38,253 nucleotides of DNA from Bifidobacterium sp. (GCA_022649135.1 JALCNP010000021.1:1-38253); one strand, 5' to 3'. Positions 24,098 to 32,470 are shown, counted from the stretch's first letter. Numbers and translations are program-made. The notes: a model not told the origin generated them from the sequence alone.

Positions 24098-24574
24098 TCA
24101 GGCCGAAATGGTGGACAGCGATTTGCGCAGCAGCCGGAACAACGCCACGGCTTCCTTCTGCGTTAATCCGACCTTTGCCAGGATCCGGCCTGAGATGCCG
24201 ATCGTTCTTGCGCGGAGCGCCAGACCTGTGGAGGTCAGTTCGACATTGACGCTTCGTTCGTCGATCGTCGATCTCCGGCGCGTGATGAAGCCTTTGCCTT
24301 CGAGTTTCTTGAGCAGTGGGGTGAGCGTCCCGGAGTCGAGGTAGAGGGTCGCTCCGAGTTCCTTCACGTTCAGAGTGCCGTTGTTCCCGGCGTCTGCATC
24401 GCGGGCGTCCCACAGGGCGAGCATCGTGAGGTATTGGGTATAGGTCAGATCGAGTGGCTCGAGGTAGGGTGTGTAGGCCTTGACGATCTCCTTTGAGCAG
24501 ATATACATGTAGCGAGGTAGCTGGCGTGGATCGTCCAGTATGTCGAATTCGTTGAAGGCTTCGGCTTGCATCAT
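24098..24574 (-). CDS. MarR-family repressor, OhrR-like
   Basis: 158 residues. LPRYMYICSKEIVKAYTPYL followed by DLTYTQYLTMLALW is the OhrR-type dimerisation start, and LYLDSGTLTPLLKKLEGKGF with RRRSTIDERSVNVELT is the winged helix with its basic wing. In OhrR the peroxide-sensing Cys sits three residues before the position of Tyr22 here, aligning with Pro20. A Cys is present at residue 26 instead. It is therefore OhrR-like in fold but probably senses something else. ATG 24574 has GGAG seven bases upstream. It is divergent from the kinase-aminotransferase operon and upstream of the MFS gene, the usual place for a local repressor. Confidence 0.87.
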   Translation of the reverse strand: MMQAEAFNEFDILDDPRQLPRYMYICSKEIVKAYTPYLEPLDLTYTQYLTMLALWDARDADAGNNGTLNVKELGATLYLDSGTLTPLLKKLEGKGFITRRRSTIDERSVNVELTSTGLALRARTIGISGRILAKVGLTQKEAVALFRLLRKSLSTISA

Positions 24575-24616
24575 CAGTCTGCTCCATCTGCTTTTCCATA
24601 GCAATGATACGTAATG

Positions 24617-24638
24617 TGCCTGCACTCTGCTGCAGGCA
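24617..24638 (-). repeat. Inverted repeat in the MarR leader
   Basis: TGCCTGCA and TGCAGGCA are perfect 8-bp arms around CTCTGC, 43 bp before the MarR start. It could be a hairpin in the 5' leader or a second protein site; no T-run follows. Confidence 0.6.
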
Positions 24639-24727
24639 TGTGTCGATCAGTCGTCGTGCGTGCTGGGGTGTGGCCGTAACCCCGCGTTCACGATGTGGAT
24701 ATCGGGACGATACGTGATGGTTCTAGT

Positions 24728-24747
24728 TTAGATTGCATACAATTTAA
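24728..24747 (+). promoter_or_regulatory. Promoter and MarR-type operator of the kinase-aminotransferase operon
   Basis: TTAgATTG and CAATtTAA flank CATA, a 20-bp imperfect dyad. It overlaps a possible extended -10 (TACAAT, 24738-24743), 80 bp before the kinase start. The ACAATTTAA half resembles OhrR-type boxes, in keeping with the divergent MarR gene. Confidence 0.55.
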
Positions 24748-24826
24748 TAGTGAGGGATGTCAGGTGCCGGCCGGCGCAGGTAATGCACAGGACATCGCTC
24801 ATCACTATAGTTCCTAGGAGGAACCC

Positions 24827-26128
24827 ATGATTTCGGCAGCGCAACAGAGCTTCAACGATCTGCCCCTCGAACGTCAGAAGGCCCACTTCTTCGACGTGGT
24901 CCGACGGGCGTTGCCGCGTTGGGGATACGATGCGCTGTCATGCGATATCAGGCTGCTTAATCTCACGGAAAACGCGACGTTCCGCATCGACTGCCGCTGC
25001 AGGGAAAGTCGGCACGCCAAGCGTTTCGTCATGCGCGTGCATCGGCTCGACTACGCGCAAAACGACTCCATTCGTGTTGAGCTTCAGTGGCTTGAGGAGC
25101 TGCAGCGGGCGACTGCTCTGCGCCTTGCCAGTCCGATTGCCGCACTGGACGGCGATCGCATACAAAGTGTCGACTGTCCTGATCTCGGCACGTCGCGTAA
25201 CGTTGTCTGCTTCAGCTTCGTGCCGGGAACGGCGCCCCGCGATTCGACGGATGATACCGAAGAACTTAGCACTCTGATGTCCAGACTCAGATCGATACCG
25301 GACTCGATAACCATCCCTCTCACCCGGCTCGCGGCGATACTGTATGATGTCATCGGCTCGCACGGGAAACTCAATATTTCCACGGATGGAGGGGACAATG
25401 GCGCGGCACTGGCGCCGCAGGACGATCGCCTCTATCGTTCCATCGGCGCCATCGCGGCGATTCTTCGCCACGATTCCCGCTCATGGACGCAGGCGCATCA
25501 CGCGGACATTGCCCATCGCATCGCATGGAACTGGGACGCTACGTTCGGTGATCGCTGGAACAACTACTACGGAAGTCACTACTGGGACGTCAACAGCACG
25601 CTCAGTAGGCACGACATCGAGTCGATCGACCGCTGCCGTGATCTGATGAAGCGGCGTCTGAAGGTCTTCGGCACCTCGCCCGAACGCTATGGGCTCATAC
25701 ATAGCGACCTTCGACCGGCGAATCTGCTCGACGATGACGGCGACCTCGCCGTGCTTGATTTTGACGACTGCGGCATGGGCTGGTACATGACTGACATCGC
25801 AGGCATCGTCGGGTTCATGGAACATAGACCCGACCTGCCTTCCGTGTTGAGCGCGATCGTGAACGGGTATCGCTCGATCTATCCGCTTGAGGAGAAAGAG
25901 GAGCGGGAGATACCGACGTTCATCATGATTCGCAGAATCGGCCTGTTCGAATCGCTGCTCTACCACATGACCAACGCCGATCCGGGGAGCAATGAAGCGG
26001 CCTCCATCACGCCGGAGCTCGTCGCATTCTTCGGCAAGGGAACCGCGATTCTTGCCAGGAAATACGTGAGGCGCTACCGTGCGGATCCATTACCGTCCGA
26101 ACGATCCACCCACAGCACACGAAACTGA
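24827..26128 (+). CDS. APH/choline-kinase-fold small-molecule kinase
   Basis: 433 residues of the aminoglycoside phosphotransferase (APH, PF01636) fold. The catalytic loop is H292-S-D294-LRPAN299 (HxDxxxxN) and the metal-binding DFDD starts at D311 (VLDFDDCGMGWY). The N-terminal lobe (FRIDCR, RFVMRVHRLDY) is the nucleotide-binding half. It begins at ATG 24827 behind AGGAGG. It is followed 36 bp later by a class-III aminotransferase. In characterised animal and bacterial cases this pairing is hydroxylysine kinase or ethanolamine-type kinase plus a PLP phospho-lyase, so I infer phosphorylation of a hydroxy-amine substrate rather than antibiotic resistance. The acceptor is unknown. Confidence 0.85.
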   Translation: MISAAQQSFNDLPLERQKAHFFDVVRRALPRWGYDALSCDIRLLNLTENATFRIDCRCRESRHAKRFVMRVHRLDYAQNDSIRVELQWLEELQRATALRLASPIAALDGDRIQSVDCPDLGTSRNVVCFSFVPGTAPRDSTDDTEELSTLMSRLRSIPDSITIPLTRLAAILYDVIGSHGKLNISTDGGDNGAALAPQDDRLYRSIGAIAAILRHDSRSWTQAHHADIAHRIAWNWDATFGDRWNNYYGSHYWDVNSTLSRHDIESIDRCRDLMKRRLKVFGTSPERYGLIHSDLRPANLLDDDGDLAVLDFDDCGMGWYMTDIAGIVGFMEHRPDLPSVLSAIVNGYRSIYPLEEKEEREIPTFIMIRRIGLFESLLYHMTNADPGSNEAASITPELVAFFGKGTAILARKYVRRYRADPLPSERSTHSTRN

Positions 26129-26164
26129 CCGCGACATCGACAACACAGCGACAGGAGCATCATT

Positions 26165-27508
26165 ATGAACCCAATCGACACAACCGCCATTCCACCGACG
26201 CAGACGACGGCGGGACGTCAGTCCCAAGCGCCCGCGTCCGGGAGCACCTCTCGGCAGGAGGCCACGGCCGCCATCTATGATCGGGCGCGTGAGGAATGGA
26301 ATCCCTCTCGCGTGGACATGTTCCGCCAGTATGGACTCGACATCGTGTTCGGGCCACGGCACGGCTACGAATTCGAGGATCTTGGATCAGGACGCACGAT
26401 CATCAACATGCACATCAACGGGGGCGTGTTTAACCTCGGGCACTGCAATCCCGAGGTTCGCCAGGCGCTTATCGAGGGATCCGAACGGTATGACGCAGGG
26501 AACCATTACTTCCCCTCACAGGTCAAGATGGGCTTCGTCGACGCGCTTCTGAAGGTCTCGCCCGATTGCATGCGCTATGTCAACGTCAACACCGGAGGCG
26601 GCGAATCCATAGATTCTGCCATCAAATTCGCCCGCCACGCCACGGGACGCAGGCGGGTGGTGACCGTCCACGGCTGCTTCCATGGGGCCACGGGCTTTGC
26701 CATGCAGGCGGGGCCCCAGGAGTTCGCGTCCTTCTTCAACTCGGTCCCGAACCCGGATGAGTTCAGTCAAGTCGACTATGACGACCTGAACCAGCTCGAA
26801 GACGTGCTGCGGCATAACGACACCGCCTGTGTGCTGCTGGAGAGCCTGCCGGCAACGGCGGGATTTCCCATTCCCCACGAGGGATATTTTCGGGCCGTCA
26901 CCGAACTGGCCCACCGCTACGGCGCACTCTACGTTGCCGACGAAGTGCAGACCGGACTCATGCGCAGCGGAACCATGTGGTGTGCCGTTGGGTACGGCGC
27001 CGAACCGGACATGATCGTCACCGGCAAGGGCCTGTCAGGGGGCTACTATCCTATGAGTGCCGTCATCATGAACGATCGCGCCGGGCAGTGGCTCAAAGAC
27101 GACGGCTTTGCACAGACCACATCCTTCAGCACCTCGGAACTCGGCTGCTATGTGGGAACCAAGGTTCTCGACATCACCGCACGCGATACAACGCAGCGGA
27201 ATGTGCGGCAGCTGACCGAACTCTTTTCACGGCGTCTGAGTGAGATCCGGTCGCGCCACCACTTTCTGACGGGAGTACGGCAGCGTGGCGTGATCATGGG
27301 GCTCGTCACCTCCCATCCCGAAGGTTCCACCGCGCTCATGGCGGCGCTCTATCGTAACGGGGTATGGGCGATGAGGGCCAACTTCGACCAGCATGTGCTG
27401 CAGTTTAAGGCGGGTCTGCTCATGAGCGACGCATTGGCCAATAAGGTGCTTGATGCATTGGATGTGTCGCTTGGTCAGGCCGCTGCCATGCTGAATGTGG
27501 AGGATTGA
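26165..27508 (+). CDS. Class-III PLP aminotransferase-fold enzyme (possible phospho-lyase)
   Basis: 447 residues. PLP-site features are NTGGGESIDSAIKFAR (phosphate-binding loop, about 142-157), HGCFHGATG (170-178), the Asp259 in VADEVQTGLMRSG and the Schiff-base Lys288 in TGKGLSGGYYP. The first 30 residues are a Thr/Ser/Pro-rich extension not found in most relatives. The class includes omega-aminotransferases and the ammoniophospholyases that eliminate phosphate and ammonia from phosphoethanolamine or phosphohydroxylysine. Pairing with a kinase supports the lyase type. ATG 26165 has AGGAG seven bases upstream; it is the last intact gene of the operon. Confidence 0.88.
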   Translation: MNPIDTTAIPPTQTTAGRQSQAPASGSTSRQEATAAIYDRAREEWNPSRVDMFRQYGLDIVFGPRHGYEFEDLGSGRTIINMHINGGVFNLGHCNPEVRQALIEGSERYDAGNHYFPSQVKMGFVDALLKVSPDCMRYVNVNTGGGESIDSAIKFARHATGRRRVVTVHGCFHGATGFAMQAGPQEFASFFNSVPNPDEFSQVDYDDLNQLEDVLRHNDTACVLLESLPATAGFPIPHEGYFRAVTELAHRYGALYVADEVQTGLMRSGTMWCAVGYGAEPDMIVTGKGLSGGYYPMSAVIMNDRAGQWLKDDGFAQTTSFSTSELGCYVGTKVLDITARDTTQRNVRQLTELFSRRLSEIRSRHHFLTGVRQRGVIMGLVTSHPEGSTALMAALYRNGVWAMRANFDQHVLQFKAGLLMSDALANKVLDALDVSLGQAAAMLNVED

Positions 27509-27600
27509 CACACTCGCAGCGGGTCTCGGAGGATCGCTGCAGGCGAAGTCCTCAATGCGGCTCTCCGGCCGCAGACGGGGAAGCCGCCCAACCGCGTCGC

Positions 27601-28170
27601 ATTCAATCGATCGAAGGCATCGAGCATCTTCCCAACATCACGAATCTTACGATCACCCAGGCCCCGGCAATTCGCAGCATCGTGCCGATAGGCACACTGA
27701 GGAATCTGCGCCAGCTGGATATCAGCGGGACTTCCGTCAGCGATGTGACGCCGCTCGGGCATCTTCCCATCGGGGAATTGCGTCTGCCGATGACGGTGAC
27801 CGATGTCGAGCCGCTGCGTATGCTGCCCAATCTGCATGCCCTGTACGTCCCCAATCCGGATACGGATATAAGCACGCTGCACGGCTACCAGCCGTTGACC
27901 GTGGAATCCGACGGAAGCGGGGCTTATGAGGCGGATGAGGGACACGGGCTCGTTATCGAGATGCCCGCGGGCACATCTCCCGCGATGGCTCGGAAAACAG
28001 CGGGAGGAGATGTCTCGGTGCATGTATTGAAGCCAGCGGATCAGATCGAGCCATACGCCGCGCCCGATGAGACGTATGATGCCTACGAATAGGCCCGCGA
28101 ATTGCGCAAGGCCTATCGCGAGATGTGCCGCCCGGACGAGGGCTTCATTATTGCGAGTGGCTCCGGACTG
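27601..28170 (+). pseudogene. Broken leucine-rich-repeat protein gene
   Basis: The frame contains at least four internalin-type leucine-rich repeats (IEHLPNITNLTIT, GTLRNLRQLDISGTSVSDV, LGHLPIGELRLP, LRMLPNLHALYVP). No start codon with a ribosome site exists; the open frame simply runs in from the end of the aminotransferase gene. After a TAG at 28090-28092, coding-like sequence continues in the same frame (ARELRKAYREMCRPDEGF), so an internal stop has probably split the gene. The N-terminus is missing. The original protein family is not recognisable beyond the repeats, which usually mediate protein-protein contact. Confidence 0.65.
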
Positions 28171-28226
28171 AATGAGAGGTGTCGACAGCCCAATGAAATA
28201 TTCGTCTGGCTGCTCTTCATCGGGAA

Positions 28227-29015
28227 TCAGCGGTTCATCTCGGAAACACGGTCGATGCTTGTGGCGGCCATTTCAATCCACGCCGGCCGGAATCCGCTCG
28301 CTATCGCATTGCGCGCGGACCGTATATTCGACCATGCCGCACAGTAGAAGGGGACTGTCCCCCGGTGCAGCGTCTCGAGGGCCAAACGGCTGGTGAGAGC
28401 GGAGGCGACACCCTTCCTGCGATATACGGGAAGGACGTCGATGCCGATCTGCCACATGGATTCGCAGTCGGCGGAGCAGCCCGCCAATCCGATCAGTCTG
28501 TTCCTGTCGTAAGCTGCCACGGCCGCAACATCGAGATTCTTGCGTTTTTCGCATAGTGCGTTGCCCCATTCGGGGGTATACAGATTCGCAAAATCGTCGG
28601 GAGATAAAATCCTCATCTCATACTCGCAGGACCTGGCTGTAAGGGCATTCATGTCCGGAAGAAAGTACTCTGCCATGGAACAGATCCCCATGCCTCTTTT
28701 GCGCAGGCTCTCGTTCAGCACATGCATGTGTGGAGTGTCGAAGCAATGCTCAACGGGGTAGTGATTGATGTATGCCTTCACCTCGCCGGCAATCTCCTCG
28801 TCCACGGATGCAACGATGTTGTTGCCGTAGGAAATCAGAGTGCAGTAGAACGGCAGGTCCAAGTACTTTCTGGCCTGGGGGTTGTATGCCGAGAGGACGA
28901 CCTTGTTGTCGTCGCAGCGGAAATCCTCCTCACGGCAGTTTGCGTCTATTGCCGACTGACGCATTGCGATTTCCAGAACTGTCTGATTCGTCAAACGAAA
29001 AGCTTTCCCGTGCAT
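28227..29015 (-). CDS. GNAT-family acetyltransferase with long N-terminal domain
   Basis: 262 residues. The C-terminal half (about 130-245) is a GNAT domain: VAAYDRNRLIGLAGCSAD, MWQIGIDVLPVYRRKGVASALT (acetyl-CoA loop R-R-K-G-V-A), then FYCAAWSNIRSARNAIASGF. The N-terminal half (AMRQSAIDANCREEDF, KYLDLPFYCTLISYGNNIVASV) belongs to a subgroup otherwise common in Firmicutes, suggesting transfer. A 7-bp hairpin (CTTCGAT/ATCGAAG, 29017-29036) ends one base before the start codon region and overlaps the expected ribosome site, so expression may be low or the start may be ATG 28964. The acetyl acceptor is unknown. Confidence 0.8.
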   Translation of the reverse strand: MHGKAFRLTNQTVLEIAMRQSAIDANCREEDFRCDDNKVVLSAYNPQARKYLDLPFYCTLISYGNNIVASVDEEIAGEVKAYINHYPVEHCFDTPHMHVLNESLRKRGMGICSMAEYFLPDMNALTARSCEYEMRILSPDDFANLYTPEWGNALCEKRKNLDVAAVAAYDRNRLIGLAGCSADCESMWQIGIDVLPVYRRKGVASALTSRLALETLHRGTVPFYCAAWSNIRSARNAIASGFRPAWIEMAATSIDRVSEMNR

Positions 29016-29123
29016 CCTTCGATTTTCACATCGAAGCGTGACTTTCCATGCCCCTGAGCCGGGTGCCGGGCAGAGGCGAACCGTGCTTCGGCCGGCATGT
29101 GCATGTGCATGTGCCGACTCTGT

Positions 29124-29413
29124 TTATGTCATTCTGTGGCCGCGCAGCTGCAGACAGCATTGGATGACGAGCAACAGGACCGTGAGCATCATCGGCGCAA
29201 TCATGTGGCAGTTGGACAGGCGGGCGCGACGATGAATGTCACCGAATCGGCGGCACCGGCCAACGATCCCCAGTAACTTGTTCGCACGGCTTGGCGCATC
29301 ATGGGGTGCAGCAGCAGATAGAGGACGGTCGAGGTGGTCAGAGGCAGCGCGTGTGGCACCGCGGCGCTCGCGCTGCCACACGCCTCGGCGTGGCCGTGAA
29401 TCAGCGGTCCCAT
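29124..29413 (-). pseudogene. Remnant of ABC transporter membrane protein
   Basis: From an ATG at 29413 that overlaps the end of the ATPase frame, one frame reads MGPLIHGHAEA then LPLTTSTVLYLLLHPMMRQ and SVTFIVAPAC. After a frame change near 29220, another frame reads NCHMIAPMMLTVLLLVIQCC and stops at 29124. The remaining length (about 95 residues) is far below a working permease, so this is a frameshifted, truncated relic of the partner of the preceding ATPase. Confidence 0.55.
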
Positions 29414-30148
29414 GGCTCGCCCACAAGCTGTGCGAAAGCCGCGCCTGCGCGGTCCGTTCCGGAGAACTCGTCTGGAGCCATGGCAAAGAATTGAGCCAGC
29501 CCGCGCCGCCATAGCATACGACCGGCATCAATGACCACAATCGTGTCGAACAAAGTGATGATATCGGCCGTCTGATGGGTGGATATCACCATGTGCACAG
29601 TGCGGGAGATGCCTTTCAATATGTGTTGAAGGTGGATTCTTTCAATCGGGTCGAGACCTGCAAAAGGCTCATCCAGCAGCAGTCCGTCCCATTCCTCGCC
29701 AGGGACTGGGCGATGCCCAACCGGCGCAGTTGGCCGCCTGACAGACTCTTCGCCGGATCGTTGGCCTGCCGGGACAACGATACCCGCGCCAGCGCCGCAT
29801 CGGCGTTGTCGTCGGCCTGCTTCCACGGCAGACAACCCAACCATCCCGCATATACGACGCTCTCCCGCACGGTGAACCCGGGACTGGGCGCGACCTGTTG
29901 CGAAGCCACGCGACCTGCCTCCGATACCGTGTCAGCGTGCGGCGGGTCACCTGCATGCCATCATGGCTGATGAAACCCTGTTGAGGAGACAGTCGTGTGG
30001 TAAGCGATGAGAGGATGGTGGATTTCCCGGCACCATTGCGACCCAGCAGGGCAGTGGTGCCGGGACGAAACGTCAATGACAGGTTGTCCACCACTCTGTC
30101 GGTCCGACGCGAGTAACGGTAGCAGACCCCATCAAGGCTCAATCCCAT
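29401..30148 (-). pseudogene. ABC transporter ATPase disrupted by two single-base deletions
   Basis: All ABC motifs survive but in three frames. Walker A LLGRNGAGKST lies in the first frame (from ATG 30148, MGLSLDGVCYRYS). The signature LSGGQLRRLGIAQSLARN is in a second frame. Walker B LLLDEPFAGLDPIERIHL and the H-loop VISTHQTADI are in the third, which stops at 29401. Adding one base near 29901 and one near 29684 (each beside a C/G run) restores a continuous protein of about 249 residues. Before inactivation it was a heterologous or self-protection type exporter ATPase similar to those near bacteriocin loci (inference). Confidence 0.85.
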
Positions 30149-30558
30149 ATGTGCAGTCCCCTTCGTTCGATTCACCAACCTGCCAATCAGATGTCATCAA
30201 TATCTAACGACAATGTCATTGTCCTTCCGGTCTTCAGGACATTTCAAGTCCGTGCCGGTCACTGTACGGCACAGGTCGAGTTTTGTCATTGCGGCGTGAC
30301 ATGGTAGGGCAACTTCCTGAAGCTTCGGAATGCAGCAACAAGAAGTGTGATGAGATCGAATGCACGTGTTTGGCAATGACCGTATCCTGCTGGATGGCTC
30401 AGACCTCGCCAGAAGTCATGGAGGGTGTAGACATTCTGTGTTATCGAGAATCCTGCGGCTGCTCACATAATCTGGATTCGGCTATTCCACTGCTCGATTG
30501 TCCCGGTTGTTGGTCATTTCCTAATCGGTATTTTCGTAACCATGATTTAGGCGGCATG
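30149..30558. other. Non-coding gap upstream of the dead ABC gene
   Basis: About 410 bp, visibly less GC-rich than the surroundings, without a recognisable gene. It contains a perfect dyad at 30209-30223. The right end abuts the IS256 remnant; I could not define the element boundary. Confidence 0.5.
30209..30223. promoter_or_regulatory. Perfect 15-bp dyad, operator-like
   Basis: GACAATG-T-CATTGTC, 61 bp upstream of the ATPase start. The symmetry and position match a TetR/MarR-type operator, probably a leftover of the control of the now broken ABC transporter; no cognate regulator gene is adjacent. Confidence 0.6.
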
Positions 30559-31814
30559 CTATAGGATTCTCCTCGGAGTTGAAGGATAATCAGATTGGAG
30601 AATGCCCGGGTAGTGCCCGGAGTCTTGCGCACTTTCGGTTCTGTCGTTGCGCGTGCGTTTTCGGTTCGCTTCCTGTATGGTGTCGCCGAGCCGGGACATG
30701 TCCGGGTGGCGCCGGGTCGACCAGCCGTTGGCGGTGACGTATCGGATCCTCGCACCGATGAGCATCAACGCCGATCCACCATCGGGGAACGCGCCCGCCA
30801 CACGGGTCCTCCTGCGGATCTCCCGGTTCGATCGTTCGATCATGCTGTTGGTCCGGATGCGACGCCGGTGCTCGACCGGATAGTCGTCCGGCAGGTATGT
30901 CGTGGTCTCGCCGATGCCCTCACGCAGGCACCTGGCGGCCTCCCCGAGCTTCCCGGATTCCATCTCGGCCGCAGTCGTCTCGGCCCTGGCCGGCGCCGGG
31001 TCGCGCGGCTCCATGGCGGACACGGCCCTGAGCGCGTCGGCGGCCCGCCGCGTGTGCCGCCGGGAGACTTTCGAGAGCACGCCCACGCATGAAGTGCACC
31101 ATGCACCGCTGGCAGCGGGACCGGGGCGGCGGTTCGCCGACCGTCGAGACGAGCCCGGCGCACCGGTCGCCGGCCGCCTCCGAACGCCGGCAGGCCCCCG
31201 TGGGACGGGCGGGGGGACGAACGAGTTCCGGCCGGCGGCGTCCTCCTGTCGATCCCTCGGCCGCGGCGATGACCTCGCGGCGCCCGTCCATGCCGACGCC
31301 GATCGCCGCGGGCACGCTGACGCTCTCCACGGCGCCTCCCCGCGAACGCCTGTGCCGCACGCCGTCCACGCGACGCGTACGGGCACGGCCGGGACAGCGG
31401 GCGCCCACGCCATGCGCCGATGTCCCTGTAGACCTTTTTGAGCCTGTCGGACAGGGTCCGGGACGGCATCCGCTCGCCCCGCAGGGCCTGGCCGGCGTCA
31501 TCGACGCGTCTCGTGCAGACGCCCGCCAGATGCATGTCGACCGACGCCTCCCCGACGCTCCCCTCCCGGCGTCGGCAGCGTTCGATCACCGCCGACCCGA
31601 AGACCGCCCCCCTGAGTTTCGGCACCCTCACGCTGAGCTTGCCGGCCCTGACCGTCGGATCCCGCTCGCAGTGCCCCGCACGGTACGCCTTCCCGGCATC
31701 CGAACGCCCGTATCTCGCCGTTCCCGTCAGCTCGTCCGCCCCGGCGTCCGGCATCGCATTCGGCAGCTGATTGACCTTCTCGGTCGCCATCCGGTCGGGT
31801 TCGGTCTCGAACAT
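30559..31814 (-). mobile_element. IS256-family (mutator) transposase, frameshifted pseudogene
   Basis: Transposase motifs are spread over three frames. Frame 1, from ATG 31814, has MATEKVNQLPNAM, ERDPTVRAGKLSVRVPKLRG and LSDRLKKVYRDIGAW. Frame 2 has RRVDGVRHRRSRGG, AAIGVGMDGRREVI and RCQRCMVHFMR. Frame 3 has AADALRAVSAMEP, GETTTYLPDDYPVEHRRRIR and SMIERSNREIRRRTRVAGAFPDG, and stops at 30559. Frame changes lie near 31390 and 31085. These are the DDE-type IS256/mutator signatures (DGV..R, QRCxVH, TN-x-IER). The gene cannot make a working enzyme. I could not identify terminal inverted repeats at either end. Confidence 0.85.
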
Positions 31815-31870
31815 GGCCCGGCTGACCCGTATGATTTTCTCGGGCACGGTCCCGTATCCCGCCTTCCAAT

Positions 31871-31903
31871 CGCGGTTTTCTTGTTCGGCGACTGAAAACC
31901 GCG
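31871..31903 (-). repeat. 10-bp perfect inverted repeat upstream of the IS256 transposase
   Basis: CGCGGTTTTC (31871-31880) and GAAAACCGCG (31894-31903) flank 13 bases. It lies 57 bp before the transposase start on the transcribed side and could be a hairpin that insulates the transposase from read-through transcription; no T-run makes it a full terminator. Confidence 0.6.
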
Positions 31904-32097
31904 CACAGGCCACGGACCATGCCCATCTAAAACATGAAGCCCCAACGAATTCGCGCAAGAATTCGGACGTTATCGTTTTAATAGCTGTCCGGTCAAACCA
32001 GTTGAAATATTATGCACGCTTTCGCATTCGACCAGTCGAATGGGTAGGTGTTAGAGTCCCACCCATTTCGTTTTCAGGAAATTTTATGCTTTGTGAG

Positions 32098-32118
32098 TTG
32101 TTGTCATTATGACAACAA
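32098..32118. repeat. Perfect 21-bp palindrome
   Basis: TTGTTGTCAT and ATGACAACAA flank one T. It is too symmetrical to be chance, has operator dimensions, and is followed 46 bp later by TTGTG-AC-CACAA. No gene starts within 350 bp downstream, so its partner gene may have been lost. Confidence 0.75.
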
Positions 32119-32404
32119 CTAATGTAAACTATTGGCTAAGTTCGGTTTAGGCAGCTATGGCCATTGTGACCACAACTGGAAGATATCTGTGTTGAGTCTA
32201 CTTTTGATTATTTGAGAGTGTCGGTTTAACGGCGTATGTGGCTTGGCGTATTTCTGATTGATTTTTACCTTCGAAAGTGGCAGCGAAGGCATTGGGTGTT
32301 GGTTTTCAATGTGCAACTCAGCGTGCTTCTGCCCCGATGAATTGCATCCCGGAATGGGGGGTGATAGCGATCAGATGCCGTTCGACATTTCGCGAACCAT
32401 TTCA

Positions 32405-32434
32405 TTGTGCATTGATGTGAATCCACGTTAATAT
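32405..32434 (+). promoter_or_regulatory. DeoR promoter with operator half-site
   Basis: TTGTGC (32405-32410), 18 bp, then TAATAT (32429-32434) form a plausible promoter 37 bp before the GTG start. The spacer begins with ATTGATGTGAAT (32411-32422), which is identical to 36173-36184 upstream of the aldolase gene, so self-repression by DeoR is likely. Confidence 0.6.
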
Positions 32435-32470
32435 GTTGGTATATGGATGGACTACGGAAAGGATAATGCC

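Larger units (their letters stand above)
31904..32470. other. AT-rich intergenic region between the IS256 remnant and the DeoR gene
   Basis: About 570 bp in which base composition drops sharply from that of the IS. No gene is recognisable. It contains a dyad CGAATTC/GAATTCG (31946-31965), a stem AATGGGT/ACCCATT (32039-32067), a perfect 21-bp palindrome (32098-32118), a smaller dyad TTGTG-AC-CACAA (32164-32175) and the DeoR promoter. Confidence 0.6.

Noticed and set aside
24827..26128. Aminoglycoside resistance gene
   Set aside because: The APH fold is shared with many metabolite kinases, and the coupled PLP enzyme indicates metabolism.
32039..32067. tRNA 3' half or attachment site (TTAGAGTCCCACC resembles a T-arm)
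   Set aside because: The conserved TTC of the T-loop is TTA, the T-stem does not pair, and no D- or anticodon arm precedes it; it is a plain 7-bp stem.
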